From Planktotalea frisia (GTDB lineage Bacteria > Pseudomonadota > Alphaproteobacteria > Rhodobacterales > Rhodobacteraceae), in the NCBI RefSeq assembly GCF_001890925.1, contig NZ_MLCB01000214.1, positions 1 through 63,235 of the forward strand: DNA of 63,235 bases. Direction: 5' to 3'. The notes below the pieces were generated by a model that saw only the letters and a program-made list of their open reading frames with translations, was not told the DNA's origin and did not search any database. Positions 1 to 8,793 of the stretch are shown here, in pieces. The position numbers and the translations under genes are program-made. How positions within the stretch are numbered: the first letter of the stretch is position 1; each line of letters opens with the position of its first letter.

Positions 1-62
1 TCAGACAATTTCCGCGTCATAACCCATGAAAAAATTCGGGTTTTGGGGTAGCAGCGGTATAC
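1..62. repeat. Left copy of 62-bp terminal inverted repeat
   Basis: Bases 1-62 are the exact reverse complement of 63174-63235; the match stops abruptly at base 63. Read rightwards the repeat contains ATG at 26 followed by an 18-codon frame (begins MKKFGFWGSSG). Read leftwards it contains a frame ending FMGYDAEIV and a TGA at the very last base. Neither has a visible ribosome binding site. It could be a dispersed repeat at which the contig broke, a graph-overlap or amplification artefact, or the end of a mobile element; no transposase is visible. Confidence 0.9.
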
Positions 63-74
63 CACGAATATTTC

Positions 75-404
75 GTGTCTAATTGGGCCTGCGCTCAGAT
101 GGGTGAGCAGGCGTTTAAAGGGGATTATACGAAAACGGGGATGGGGTTTTATAACCAGGTACAACCTCTGGGTGCGTTGGGCATAATCTCAGAAACGCTG
201 CTGCATTGGGACGGAGCGCGCAGCGTCAGTTGGGATTTGATGCAGTACCGTGTTTTCGCGTCATTGCCTGATAATGTCGCGTCACATTTATACGATGTTG
301 TGAATTCGACGACGGAATTTGCGGCGTTCTTTCAATACTTTGCGCGTGCTGGTGCACAGCCTGAACGCTCGCAAATACCCAATAGATTGGAACGCGCGAC
401 ATGA
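75..404 (+). CDS. Unrecognised protein, probably a 3' fragment
   Basis: I do not recognise this protein. The frame is open from base 30, just after an in-frame TGA inside the terminal repeat, and the only start is a GTG at 75 without a ribosome binding site. The 109-residue product is rich in aromatic residues (NWACAQMG near the N-terminus, FFQYFARAG near the C-terminus) and has no obvious signal peptide or membrane segment. It ends in an ATGA overlap with the downstream transporter, which argues for real translation. The protein-like sequence begins just where the 62-base repeat ends, so the true 5' part of the gene is probably missing. Confidence 0.5.
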   Translation: MSNWACAQMGEQAFKGDYTKTGMGFYNQVQPLGALGIISETLLHWDGARSVSWDLMQYRVFASLPDNVASHLYDVVNSTTEFAAFFQYFARAGAQPERSQIPNRLERAT

Positions 405-1318
405 GCGGCGAGCGTTTCTCTGTCTTTGCGTGCAGCGCCTTCGGCGGCCTAATGTTGATCCTGCTCTATTGCGTCTTGGCGACGGGAGCGGATGCGATCA
501 CGAGAACTGTCGCGCAGAGCTTTGAGGCGCCGCAGTTGTTCTTTTTCTCAGGTGGGATCGTCGCGGTGTTAAGCTGGTTAATGTGCCGGACTACAACAGA
601 GGGCAAGGTGACGTCGCTTCGCTCAAAGCGGCCACGCACGCTTGCGTTGAGGTCGATGCTCTTTATTGCAGCATCTGTGTTTTATTTCTTTGCGTTTCGC
701 TCATTGCCGTTCGCAGAAGTCTTTGTGTTCATTGCGTTAGTCCCAATATTCGCAGCGCTTTTGAGTGGTCCGATTTTAGGCGAACCGGTGGGTTGGAAAA
801 GCTGGATTGCACTCAGCGCAGGCGTTGCGGGTATGTTTCTGCTCTACCCTGATGGGCTTGCCGAATTGACGTTTGCGCATTCCAGCGCAGCTTTGGGCGC
901 TCTTTGTGGATCCGCTGCGATGGTGCTTGCGCGTCATATCAGTCGTGACGAGGATAATGCGCTGTTGCAAGTCTTCTATCCGAACTTTGCGTTGTTTCTG
1001 GTAATGGGCTGCGTTTTGCCGTTTGTCTATAGGCCGATGGGCGGTTTGGATATGCTCTTGATCGCGTCTTATGCGAGCCTGCTATTCCTTGCACGCTGGG
1101 TATTGGTGGTCGCGCTTACGCACATGAAAGCTTATGTCGCCACGCTCTTGATGAACTTGCAATTTGTGGTGATGATCGTGGTTGGCGCAGTGGTATTTGC
1201 AGAGCTGCCCAGTTTGAACCTGATCATTGGCGCAAGCGTTATTATCTTAGCTGGGATATACCTATTGATCGAAACAACGGGGTTTCGATTGGGTCAGCAA
1301 CGCACTTCAACTGTTTGA
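401..1318 (+). CDS. DMT superfamily transporter (EamA-type)
   Basis: An inner-membrane carrier of the drug/metabolite transporter superfamily; the substrate cannot be told from sequence. The 305-residue protein has about ten hydrophobic segments arranged as two similar EamA-like halves, the usual length for the family. Typical segments are FVFIALVPIFAALLSG before the midpoint and ATLLMNLQFVVMIVVGAVVF near the end. The start overlaps the stop of the upstream fragment as ATGA, so the two are likely translationally coupled. It ends two bases before the convergent erpA gene. Confidence 0.85.
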   Translation: MSGERFSVFACSAFGGLMLILLYCVLATGADAITRTVAQSFEAPQLFFFSGGIVAVLSWLMCRTTTEGKVTSLRSKRPRTLALRSMLFIAASVFYFFAFRSLPFAEVFVFIALVPIFAALLSGPILGEPVGWKSWIALSAGVAGMFLLYPDGLAELTFAHSSAALGALCGSAAMVLARHISRDEDNALLQVFYPNFALFLVMGCVLPFVYRPMGGLDMLLIASYASLLFLARWVLVVALTHMKAYVATLLMNLQFVVMIVVGAVVFAELPSLNLIIGASVIILAGIYLLIETTGFRLGQQRTSTV

Positions 1319-1320
1319 TT

Positions 1321-1644
1321 TCACATCGAAAAGCTAGTTCCACAGCCGCACGAGCTACTAGCATTTGGATTCTCTATGGTAAAGCGCGCACCGATTAATT
1401 CTTCAGAAAAATCGATAACCGCGTTCTCTAGAAATGGCAGCGACATGGAGTCCACAACGACTTTCTCACCAGCGCCCTCTAGAACCAAATCATCGCCCGC
1501 AGGGGCATCGAGTTTGATCTCGTATTGAAAACCGGAACAGCCGCCGCCCTCGACGGCGACGCGCAAGGCTTGCCCTTGCTCGGCCGCGCCAATTTCGGAG
1601 AGACGCTCAAACGCGCGCGGGGTCACTTTGGGTGGCAAGTTCAT
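1321..1644 (-). CDS. erpA: A-type iron-sulfur carrier protein (ErpA/IscA family)
   Basis: A small carrier that passes assembled Fe-S clusters to apoproteins in the cytoplasm. The 107-residue product carries the three conserved cysteines of HesB/IscA proteins, one in GGGCSGFQYEI and two in the C-terminal SSSCGCGTSF. I chose the internal ATG at 1644 because it gives the family's usual length; the upstream ATG at 1695 would add 17 atypical residues. The gene is divergent from dgt, with 77 bases between starts. ErpA is the likely subtype from its length and ending, but IscA or SufA type cannot be excluded. Confidence 0.85.
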   Translation of the reverse strand: MNLPPKVTPRAFERLSEIGAAEQGQALRVAVEGGGCSGFQYEIKLDAPAGDDLVLEGAGEKVVVDSMSLPFLENAVIDFSEELIGARFTIENPNASSSCGCGTSFSM

Positions 1645-1721
1645 CTGCGTATCCGCCTGTGGGCTTTTTCGGTTAACCCCAATATAAGCGCGCATGGGAC
1701 AAGCGGCAAGGACGGGACTTC

Positions 1722-2858
1722 ATGCGCGCAACATATTCTTGTGATCCGGCGCTTACGCGCGGCCGGCTCGTGGCTGAGGAAGAAAGCGCGCATCGCACGT
1801 GTTTTCAACGCGACCGCGACAGGATCATTCATTCGAGTGCCTTTCGGCGACTGAAACATAAGACCCAGGTGTTCGTCGAACATGAGGGCGATTACTTTCG
1901 CACCCGCCTGACACATTCGATTGAGGTGGCCCAAGTGGCGCGCACCATGGCAGGCGCATTGGGCTTGAATGAAGAGCTAACCGAAGCGATCGCTTTGGCA
2001 CATGATTTAGGACATACGCCATTCGGGCACACGGGCGAGGATGCTTTGGATGCGTTGATGCAGCCATACGGCGGATTTGATCACAACGCACAGGCGGTCA
2101 AGATCGTGACCGCTTTAGAGCGGCATTATGCAGAGTTTGACGGGTTGAATCTGACCTGGGAAACGCTTGAGGGCTTGGCCAAGCACAATGGCCCGGTGAT
2201 CGGCGATTTGCCCCATGCGCTCAGCGATTATAACGCGCGTCATGATCTAGAGTTGCACACACATGCGAGTGCAGAAGCACAGGTTGCGGCGCTCTCAGAC
2301 GATATTGCCTACAACAATCATGACCTACACGATGGGCTGCGCGCAGGTTTGTTCACGCAGGATGACATTTGCGAGTTGCCGATAGTGGGTGCTGCATTCG
2401 CTGAGGTGGATCGGCTCTATCCAACGCTAGATCCTTCACGGCGCATGCACGAAGCACTGCGTCGTGTGTTCGGGGTAATGGTGTCCGATGTGATCGCGAC
2501 GAGCCGCGAAAATATCGCGCAAAGCGGTGTGCAGACGGCGCAAGACATTCGGGATCTTGGAGCGCCAACGGTGTTGTTTTCCAAAGAGTTATGGCGAGAC
2601 CTGAAAGTGATCCGCACTTTCCTTTTCACCCGCATGTATCGCGCCCCATCTGTAGTGGAAATGCGTGCTAGGGTGACCTCTGTGGTGGAAGAATTGTTTC
2701 CATTGTTCATGCAGCAAACTGACTTACTACCGACTGAATGGCGCGCAGATGTGGAGCGCGCACAGAGCGAGACCGAGCTTGCGCGGATCGTGGCGGACTA
2801 TATTTCAGGCATGACAGATCGTTTTGCACAGCAAGAACATGACCGCCTTATTGGCTAA
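1722..2858 (+). CDS. dgt: Deoxyguanosinetriphosphate triphosphohydrolase-like protein
   Basis: An HD-domain dNTP triphosphohydrolase that splits dGTP (and probably other dNTPs) to the nucleoside and triphosphate, adjusting precursor pools. Metal-binding residues are visible: H65 in RTRLTHSIEVAQ and the HD pair H94-D95 in ALAHDLGHTPFGH. The 378-residue length fits the shorter, alphaproteobacterial dGTPase-like class. The ATG at 1722 has an AAGGA ribosome site about ten bases upstream. It is followed after 59 bases by argS on the same strand, a common order in Rhodobacterales. Confidence 0.92.
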   Translation: MRATYSCDPALTRGRLVAEEESAHRTCFQRDRDRIIHSSAFRRLKHKTQVFVEHEGDYFRTRLTHSIEVAQVARTMAGALGLNEELTEAIALAHDLGHTPFGHTGEDALDALMQPYGGFDHNAQAVKIVTALERHYAEFDGLNLTWETLEGLAKHNGPVIGDLPHALSDYNARHDLELHTHASAEAQVAALSDDIAYNNHDLHDGLRAGLFTQDDICELPIVGAAFAEVDRLYPTLDPSRRMHEALRRVFGVMVSDVIATSRENIAQSGVQTAQDIRDLGAPTVLFSKELWRDLKVIRTFLFTRMYRAPSVVEMRARVTSVVEELFPLFMQQTDLLPTEWRADVERAQSETELARIVADYISGMTDRFAQQEHDRLIG

Positions 2859-2917
2859 ACCGTTGAATGTTGCGCCACGCATGATATGAGCGCTCCAAAC
2901 CTATTGGGACTTGTTCG

Positions 2918-4651
2918 ATGAACCTTTTTGACGATATCCGCGCCGCCGTTTTGACCGCTCTCGAGGCGATGCAAACCGCTGGCGAGTTGCCTGCTGATCT
3001 TGACTTCGCCAACGTCGCGGTTGAGCCACCGCGTGATGCGGCGCATGGGGATATGGCGACGAACGCTGCGATGGTTTTGGCCAAGCCTGCCAAGATGAAG
3101 CCACGCGATATTGCAGATGCTTTGGCGGTGCATTTGGTAAGTGATGCGCGGATCGAAAGCGCTGAGGTGGCAGGGCCCGGTTTCCTGAATATGCGTTTGG
3201 CAGTGACGCTTTGGCAGGACGTTTTCGCAGCTGTGCTTGAACAAGGGGCTGCCTTTGGCCGTTCCGACATGGGGCAGGGCAAAAAGGTTAACGTCGAGTA
3301 TGTTTCTGCGAACCCAACAGGGCCTTTGCACGTGGGCCACACGCGAGGTGCTGTGTTTGGCGATGCTTTGGCGAGCTTGCTGGATTACGCGGGCTACGAC
3401 GTCACGCGCGAATACTACATCAACGATGGTGGCGCGCAGGTCGATGTTCTCGCGCGTTCTGTTTATTTACGCTACTTGGAGGCGCATGGCCAAGAGGTCG
3501 CGTTCGAGGATGGAACATACCCCGGCGACTATCTGATCCCCGTCGGTGTTGAGCTGAAAAACAAGGTGGGCGCAGCGTTTTTAGACAAAGGCGAGCAATT
3601 CTGGCTGGCCGAGGTGCGTGAATTTGCCACTGAGAAGATGATGGATCTCGTGCGGGCAGATTTGGCGTCGCTTGGCATCAAGATGGATAAGTTTTATTCA
3701 GAGAAATCTCTCTATGGAACAGGCAGGATCGAAGCGGCGATCGAGGCGCTGAAATCGAAGGGCTTGATCTATGAGGGCGTGCTTGAGCCGCCAAAGGGTA
3801 AGAAGCCTGAGGACTGGGAGCCGCGCGAGCAGACTTTGTTCAGATCCACAGAGCATGGCGATGATGTGGACCGCCCTGTGATGAAATCGGATGGTGCTTG
3901 GACTTACTTTGCACCTGATATTGCCTATCACTACGACAAAGTCTCGCGCGGCTATGATATGTTGATCGACGTCTTTGGCGCAGATCACGGTGGCTACGTC
4001 AAGCGGATGAAGGCGGCGGTATCCGCGCTTTCTGACGGACGCGTTCCGCTCGATATCAAACTGATTCAATTGGTGAAATTGTTCAAAAACGGTGAGCCGT
4101 TCAAAATGTCCAAACGGGCAGGGACGTTCGTTACTTTGCGTGATGTGGTGGATCAAGTCGGCCCCGGTGCCACGCGGTTTCATATGCTCACTCGCAAGAA
4201 TGATGCGCCGCTTGATTTCGATTTCGACAAGGTGCTCGAGCAGTCCAAAGACAATCCAGTTTTTTACGTTCAATACGCCAACGCGCGGGTGAATTCCGTG
4301 TTGCGCAAAGCGCGTGACGCAGGGTTTGATCTGAACGCTACGCCTGACTTGAGCCAGTTGGACCACGAAGCAGAGATCGCTGTCGCCAAGAAGCTGGCTG
4401 AATGGCCGCGTATGGTAGCACTTGCGGCTCGCACGAATGAACCGCATCGGATTTCATTCTATCTCTATGATTTAGCAAGCGAATTTCATGCACTCTACAA
4501 TCGCGGCAACGATCTGCCGGAGCTCAGATTCCTGCAAGACGACTCAGAAGCCACATCTATTTCTAAAATTGCCCTCGCACGTTGCGTGCAGGTTGTGATT
4601 TGCGCTGGCCTCGGTATCTTGGGTGTCGAACCGGTTGAAGAAATGCGATAA
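2918..4651 (+). CDS. argS: Arginyl-tRNA synthetase
   Basis: A class I aminoacyl-tRNA synthetase that charges tRNA-Arg. The 577-residue protein shows the N-terminal additional domain, the HIGH-type motif HVGH at residues 138-141 in ANPTGPLHVGHTRG, the KMSK motif near residue 396 in FKMSKRAGTF, and a C-terminal DALR-type anticodon-binding domain. The length is normal. The start at 2918 has only a weak ribosome site (TTGGGAC). It lies between dgt and a SPOR-domain gene, all on the plus strand. Confidence 0.97.
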   Translation: MNLFDDIRAAVLTALEAMQTAGELPADLDFANVAVEPPRDAAHGDMATNAAMVLAKPAKMKPRDIADALAVHLVSDARIESAEVAGPGFLNMRLAVTLWQDVFAAVLEQGAAFGRSDMGQGKKVNVEYVSANPTGPLHVGHTRGAVFGDALASLLDYAGYDVTREYYINDGGAQVDVLARSVYLRYLEAHGQEVAFEDGTYPGDYLIPVGVELKNKVGAAFLDKGEQFWLAEVREFATEKMMDLVRADLASLGIKMDKFYSEKSLYGTGRIEAAIEALKSKGLIYEGVLEPPKGKKPEDWEPREQTLFRSTEHGDDVDRPVMKSDGAWTYFAPDIAYHYDKVSRGYDMLIDVFGADHGGYVKRMKAAVSALSDGRVPLDIKLIQLVKLFKNGEPFKMSKRAGTFVTLRDVVDQVGPGATRFHMLTRKNDAPLDFDFDKVLEQSKDNPVFYVQYANARVNSVLRKARDAGFDLNATPDLSQLDHEAEIAVAKKLAEWPRMVALAARTNEPHRISFYLYDLASEFHALYNRGNDLPELRFLQDDSEATSISKIALARCVQVVICAGLGILGVEPVEEMR

Positions 4652-4728
4652 ACGACATTCCTCACGCCGGACTTGAGTAGGCAAAAGATGTACGCGGCAC
4701 GGTATCGCGGGCACGGATGTGAGGCAAA

Positions 4729-5799
4729 ATGGCAGATTTTCCAATGAACGGGCGCGGGTATGCGCCTCAGGCCGGATCGTATCAAGCGTATCAAGGCTAT
4801 CAGCAGCCCCCAGCTGGTCCGCCCGCGCAGTCGACGAATAATTCTGTGCGCGCTGCTGCTGCGTTGGCGGGGGCAGGTATTTCGCTTGCCTTGCTCGTGG
4901 GTGTTGGTGCTTGGAGCTATCAATTGATTGCACGCGATGTGGCGGGTGTGCCCGTTGTGCGCGCTGTGCAGGGCGAAATGCGTATCCGTCCCGCTGATCC
5001 CGGTGGCGCGGAGGCGCAAAACCAAGGGCTTTCAGTTAACAATGTTGCGGCCGCTGGCGGCACCGCAGGTCCATCAGATCGCGTCGTGCTGGCGCCAGAG
5101 CCCATTGACCTTGCGAGTGAAGATACGGCGCTTATTGATCAGCTTGCAGCTGCACAACCGCGCTTTGCGCCGAGTGATAGTAACTCGGACACGCTGACGT
5201 TGACCGCACCTGTCCAAGAGGTCGCGACGGCAGCGGATCCGAAGATGGCGTCGATTGAAGCTTTGGCTGCTCAAATCGCTGCGGGGGCCACGCCGTTAAC
5301 CCAGCAGGGCCAAGTGCAAAGCACGCCAGTTGTGACTTCGATTTCGAATGTCCAACCCGTTGCTGCGCCAACACGCGCTGAACCTGCGCCACTTGTCCTG
5401 AGCCAAGATGCGATTGCCGCAAGCGTGCCTGGAGTGACTATTTCATTGCGCCCGAAAGTGCGCCCTGATGGTGTGCGCACCGCGTCGCTTGGTGCCGTTG
5501 CTACGAGCGCGAGTGGCACGAAAGAGATTAATCCATCAACCATCCCCGCGGGCACGCGACTTGTGCAGCTCGGTGCCTATGAAAGCCCCGAGATTGCGCG
5601 TCAGGAATGGGAGCGCTTTTCACAACGTTTCGTTGACTACATGGCTGGTAAAGATCGTGTTGTACAAAAGGCCACAAGCGGCGGACGCACTTTTTATCGT
5701 TTGCGCGCCCATGGGTTTAGCGATCTCGCGGACGCACGGCGTTTCTGCTCTGCTTTGACAGCACAGAACACCGACTGCATTCCTGTGGTCACACGCTGA
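4729..5799 (+). CDS. SPOR domain-containing membrane protein
   Basis: A bitopic inner-membrane protein expected to bind denuded septal peptidoglycan. The order is: a Gly/Pro/Gln/Tyr-rich cytoplasmic N-terminus (residues 1-42), one membrane helix (about 43-65, ALAGAGISLALLVGVGAWSY), a long Ala/Pro/Thr-rich periplasmic linker, and a C-terminal SPOR domain from about residue 275 (TRLVQLGAYES to the end). A GAGG ribosome site precedes the ATG. The stop overlaps the nagZ start (TGATG), and nagZ, scpA and scpB follow, so it heads a cell wall/division operon. Confidence 0.9.
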   Translation: MADFPMNGRGYAPQAGSYQAYQGYQQPPAGPPAQSTNNSVRAAAALAGAGISLALLVGVGAWSYQLIARDVAGVPVVRAVQGEMRIRPADPGGAEAQNQGLSVNNVAAAGGTAGPSDRVVLAPEPIDLASEDTALIDQLAAAQPRFAPSDSNSDTLTLTAPVQEVATAADPKMASIEALAAQIAAGATPLTQQGQVQSTPVVTSISNVQPVAAPTRAEPAPLVLSQDAIAASVPGVTISLRPKVRPDGVRTASLGAVATSASGTKEINPSTIPAGTRLVQLGAYESPEIARQEWERFSQRFVDYMAGKDRVVQKATSGGRTFYRLRAHGFSDLADARRFCSALTAQNTDCIPVVTR

Positions 5800-6806
5800 T
5801 GGCAAACGGGGCAACCATCCTCGGCTGTCTTGGCCCGACTCTTAGCGCGAGCGAAGTAAGCTTCTTTCGAGAGGCAGATCCCTTTGGCTTTATCGTCTTT
5901 GATCGCAATTTGGAAACTCCGGATCAGATCCGCGCGCTTTGCGATAGCTTGCGCGACGCCGTCGGGCGCGATGCGCCGATCACAATTGATCAAGAGGGGG
6001 GCCGCGTTCAGCGTTTGCGCCCGCCGCTCGCGCATCAGTGGTTGCCACCGCTTGATGATGTGCAGCGTTTTGGCGAAAATGCACCGCGTGCGATGTACCT
6101 GCGCTACCGCATTATTGCAGATGAGTTGTTCTCTCTGGGGATTGATTCCAACTGCGCACCAATGATGGATATTGCCAGCGATGAAACGCATGAATTTCTG
6201 AAAAATAGGTGCTATGGCAGCACTTTAGAAGATGTTATTAAAGTGGGTCTCGCCGTCGCGGGCGGCTTGCTTGATGGCGGTGTTCTGCCGATTCTAAAGC
6301 ACATTCCAGGCCATGGGCGCGCCGTTGCTGACAGCCACCTAGATCTGCCGATTGTAGACACGAACGGCGAGGTTCTACGCCGAAGTGATTTCGCGGCCTT
6401 TGCGGCCTTGAATGACCTACCGATGGGCATGACTGCGCATATTACCTACACCGCTTTTGATGATCGCCCTGCAACGTTGTCGCCTAAGATGATGGGCTTG
6501 ATCCGCGAAGATATCGGCTTTGACGGGATGATCATGACCGATGATATCACGATGAAAGCTTTGACTGGATCGCTGACGGAATTGTCGCGTCTGTCGATCG
6601 ATGCGGGGTGTGATATTGTTTTGCATTGCAACGGCGATATGGCTGAAATGGAAGAAGTCGTCGCCGCGTCTGGCAAAATGAGCGAAAAGAGCCAAAGCCG
6701 CGCGGACGCAGCACTTGCGTGCCGACGCACACCTGATCCTGTTGACATTTCTCATTTGCACGCGCAGCTTGAAGCGCTGGCAAATGAGGCAGGACATGAC
6801 GCCTGA
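5799..6806 (+). CDS. nagZ: Beta-N-acetylhexosaminidase (peptidoglycan recycling)
   Basis: A family 3 glycoside hydrolase that removes N-acetylglucosamine from anhydro-muropeptides in the cytoplasm. The 335-residue single-domain protein carries the NagZ signature KHIPGHG near residue 167, the acid/base pair D178-H180 in ADSHLDLP, and the nucleophile D248 in MTDDITM. The start overlaps the stop of the SPOR gene. The gene overlaps the scpA start by 11 bases, so all four genes of this group are probably co-translated. Confidence 0.94.
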   Translation: MANGATILGCLGPTLSASEVSFFREADPFGFIVFDRNLETPDQIRALCDSLRDAVGRDAPITIDQEGGRVQRLRPPLAHQWLPPLDDVQRFGENAPRAMYLRYRIIADELFSLGIDSNCAPMMDIASDETHEFLKNRCYGSTLEDVIKVGLAVAGGLLDGGVLPILKHIPGHGRAVADSHLDLPIVDTNGEVLRRSDFAAFAALNDLPMGMTAHITYTAFDDRPATLSPKMMGLIREDIGFDGMIMTDDITMKALTGSLTELSRLSIDAGCDIVLHCNGDMAEMEEVVAASGKMSEKSQSRADAALACRRTPDPVDISHLHAQLEALANEAGHDA

Positions 6807-7614
6807 CACCACGGATACTAAGGACGATTTTGACACGGACGCGCACAGCCGCTTGTCTGTTGAGGAACGTATGGCGGCAGAAGCGCTTATCGTGGATGTG
6901 GACGGGTATGAAGGTCCGCTCGACATCCTTTTAACGCTTTCGCGTACGCAAAAAGTAGACCTTCGCAAGATTTCGGTCCTGCAACTTGCACAACAATATT
7001 TGTTGTTTGTGGAGCGCGCGAAGGAACTGCGTTTGGAATTGGCGGCTGACTATCTTGTGATGGCGGCTTGGTTGGCGTTCCTTAAGTCGCGCTTGCTCTT
7101 GCCGCCTGATCCGACAGAAGAGGGACCCTCTGGCGAAGAACTCGCGGCGCACCTCGCATTTCAGCTCGAGCGTTTGCAAGCTATGCGCGATGTCGCCGCA
7201 CGTCTTATGGCGCGGGACCGATTGGGGCGCGATTTCTTTGCGCGCGGCGTTCCCGAAGTGGTCGAGCGTGTGCGCAAAGTCACCTATTCCGCGACATTGC
7301 TGGACCTTATGCAAGGTTACGCGCGCATCAGAACCCGCGATGAATTTCGCCCCTTTGTGATGGACCGCGACGCGGTTTACACGATGGAGGAAGCGTTGGG
7401 GAACTTGCGTGGTTTGATTGGGTTCGCGGGGACATGGACAGATATTTCATCATATTTGCCAGAGGGTTGGCAGAATGACCCGATTAAGCGCCGCTCTGCG
7501 ACGGCTGCAACTTTCGCGGCATCTTTGGAGTTGGTGAAAGAAGGCAAGGCAGAAATTCGCCAAAGCGCGATGTTCGAGCCGATAGAATTACGACGGAGAG
7601 AGCAGCGTGAGTGA
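6796..7614 (+). CDS. scpA: Segregation and condensation protein A
   Basis: The kleisin subunit of the SMC-ScpAB condensin, which bridges SMC heads and organises the chromosome. The diagnostic N-terminal motif GYEGPLDILLTLSR and the following KVDLRKISVLQLAQQYL are clear. I chose the ATG at 6796 because a GAGG site sits eight bases before it; the ATG at 6784 has none and the longest frame (6715) would overlap nagZ by over 90 bases. The product is 272 residues, the family norm. It overlaps scpB by eight bases. Confidence 0.93.
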   Translation: MTPDTTDTKDDFDTDAHSRLSVEERMAAEALIVDVDGYEGPLDILLTLSRTQKVDLRKISVLQLAQQYLLFVERAKELRLELAADYLVMAAWLAFLKSRLLLPPDPTEEGPSGEELAAHLAFQLERLQAMRDVAARLMARDRLGRDFFARGVPEVVERVRKVTYSATLLDLMQGYARIRTRDEFRPFVMDRDAVYTMEEALGNLRGLIGFAGTWTDISSYLPEGWQNDPIKRRSATAATFAASLELVKEGKAEIRQSAMFEPIELRRREQRE

Positions 7615-8275
7615 GTTGCAAAAAGCGAATGAAGATGGGCTTGAGATTGAGCAAAGCCTGTTTGAAGCACCGCCCATGGGCGAACAAGAGCGCATGGTAG
7701 AAGCAGTTTTATTTGCCAGCGCAGAGCCCGTGACGGTGGCAGATTTGAACGCGCGTATGCCCCATGGCTGTGATGCGGCAGAAGCGCTGGTGCATTTGCG
7801 AAAGCGTTATGAAGGACGCGGGGTGACGCTGATGAAAACGGGCAATGCGTATGCGATGCGCACGGCGGGTGATCTTAGTTTTCTGATGCAAAAAGAAACG
7901 GTTGAAACGCGTAAACTCTCGCGGGCCGCGATCGAAACACTCGCGATTATTGCATACCATCAGCCTGTGACGCGCGCAGAAATCGAAGAAATTCGCGGGG
8001 TGTCCGTGTCGCGTGGCACGGTCGATCAATTGCTGGAAATGGAGTGGATCCGTTTTGGGCGTCGCAAGATGACACCGGGGCGGCCTGTGACGTTTGTGGT
8101 GACGCCTGATTTTCTGGATCAATTCGGCCTTGAGAGCGCGCGTGACTTGCCCGGTCTCAAAGAACTACGCTCTGCGGGGCTTTTGGAAAATCGCCCACCT
8201 CCAAGTCTTGGAGCGGCCCTTGATGGCGACGAAGAAGAGGGCGATGAGGATCAGACTGAGCTTTTTGAAGAATAA
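7607..8275 (+). CDS. scpB: Segregation and condensation protein B
   Basis: The winged-helix partner of ScpA in the SMC condensin complex. The 222-residue protein starts at a GTG inside the end of scpA. Family sequences are visible in VEAVLFASAEPVTVADL, AIETLAIIAYHQPVTRAEIEEIRG and GRPVTFVVTPDFLDQFGL. The C-terminal tail is strongly acidic (DGDEEEGDEDQTELFEE), common in alphaproteobacterial ScpB. It is the last gene of the SPOR-nagZ-scpA-scpB run. Confidence 0.93.
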   Translation: MSELQKANEDGLEIEQSLFEAPPMGEQERMVEAVLFASAEPVTVADLNARMPHGCDAAEALVHLRKRYEGRGVTLMKTGNAYAMRTAGDLSFLMQKETVETRKLSRAAIETLAIIAYHQPVTRAEIEEIRGVSVSRGTVDQLLEMEWIRFGRRKMTPGRPVTFVVTPDFLDQFGLESARDLPGLKELRSAGLLENRPPPSLGAALDGDEEEGDEDQTELFEE

Positions 8276-8355
8276 TTGGGGAGAATGCCCTGAAAACTGC
8301 ACAATCGAGCACTAAGTAGTGTATTGAGGCACAAACGGGAGCAAATCCATGGAAT

Positions 8356-8553
8356 ATGAATTCCATCATCAATATGGTGATCCGTCGCGTGATGAGCATC
8401 GCGATCAACAAAGGTATAAACGCTGGCGTGGATCAAATGGCCAAGCGCAAAGGGCGCAATACCGATGACCCGCAACAAAGCGCCGATATCCAGCAAGACA
8501 AGCAACGTTTGCGTCAGACCGCGCGTTTGGGTCGTCGTTTCACCAAGCTTTAA
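8356..8553 (+). CDS. Small conserved hypothetical protein
   Basis: A 65-residue basic protein of unknown function. It begins with a hydrophobic/amphipathic helix (MNSIINMVIRRVMSIAINKG) and ends in an Arg/Lys/Gln-rich tail, a pattern I associate with short conserved proteins of Rhodobacterales. A GGGAG site lies about 12 bases before the ATG. A second frame opens at the ATG at 8349 (MEYEFHHQYG, 39 codons); the longer frame is favoured because its composition is more protein-like. It lies between scpB and the convergent DUF1289 gene. Confidence 0.6.
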   Translation: MNSIINMVIRRVMSIAINKGINAGVDQMAKRKGRNTDDPQQSADIQQDKQRLRQTARLGRRFTKL

Positions 8554-8562
8554 GCTTGGGCT

Positions 8563-8793
8563 TTAGCGTTTAAGACGTGCCGCGCGACCACCACGACGTC
8601 CTTTGGGGACGGCTTGACGGTCGGGCAATTCTGCCATGATTGATGCGCGCGTTGCGGGCGTCATTTTTGACCATTTTGCGATTTCATCAATCGAGCGATT
8701 GCATCCGGTACACAGTCGCGTTTCAGGATGCACCACGCATATTTGCATACATGGACTGTCGATTTCGTTGCGTGTCCAGACAGGAACGCTCAT
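8563..8793 (-). CDS. DUF1289 domain protein (small cysteine protein)
   Basis: A 76-residue protein of the DUF1289 family, usually annotated as a predicted Fe-S or metal-binding protein; its role is unknown. The motif is SPCMQICVVHPETRLCTGC, giving four closely set cysteines, followed by NRSIDEIAKWSKMT. The C-terminus is very basic (KGRRGGRAARLKR). It overlaps ruvX by four bases and is the last gene of the leftward ccmI-ruvX-DUF1289 operon. Confidence 0.88.
   Translation of the reverse strand: MSVPVWTRNEIDSPCMQICVVHPETRLCTGCNRSIDEIAKWSKMTPATRASIMAELPDRQAVPKGRRGGRAARLKR

Noticed and set aside
3698-4447. 249-codon minus-strand frame inside argS
   Set aside because: It is a shadow of the conserved ArgS core, with no ribosome site and no recognisable domain.
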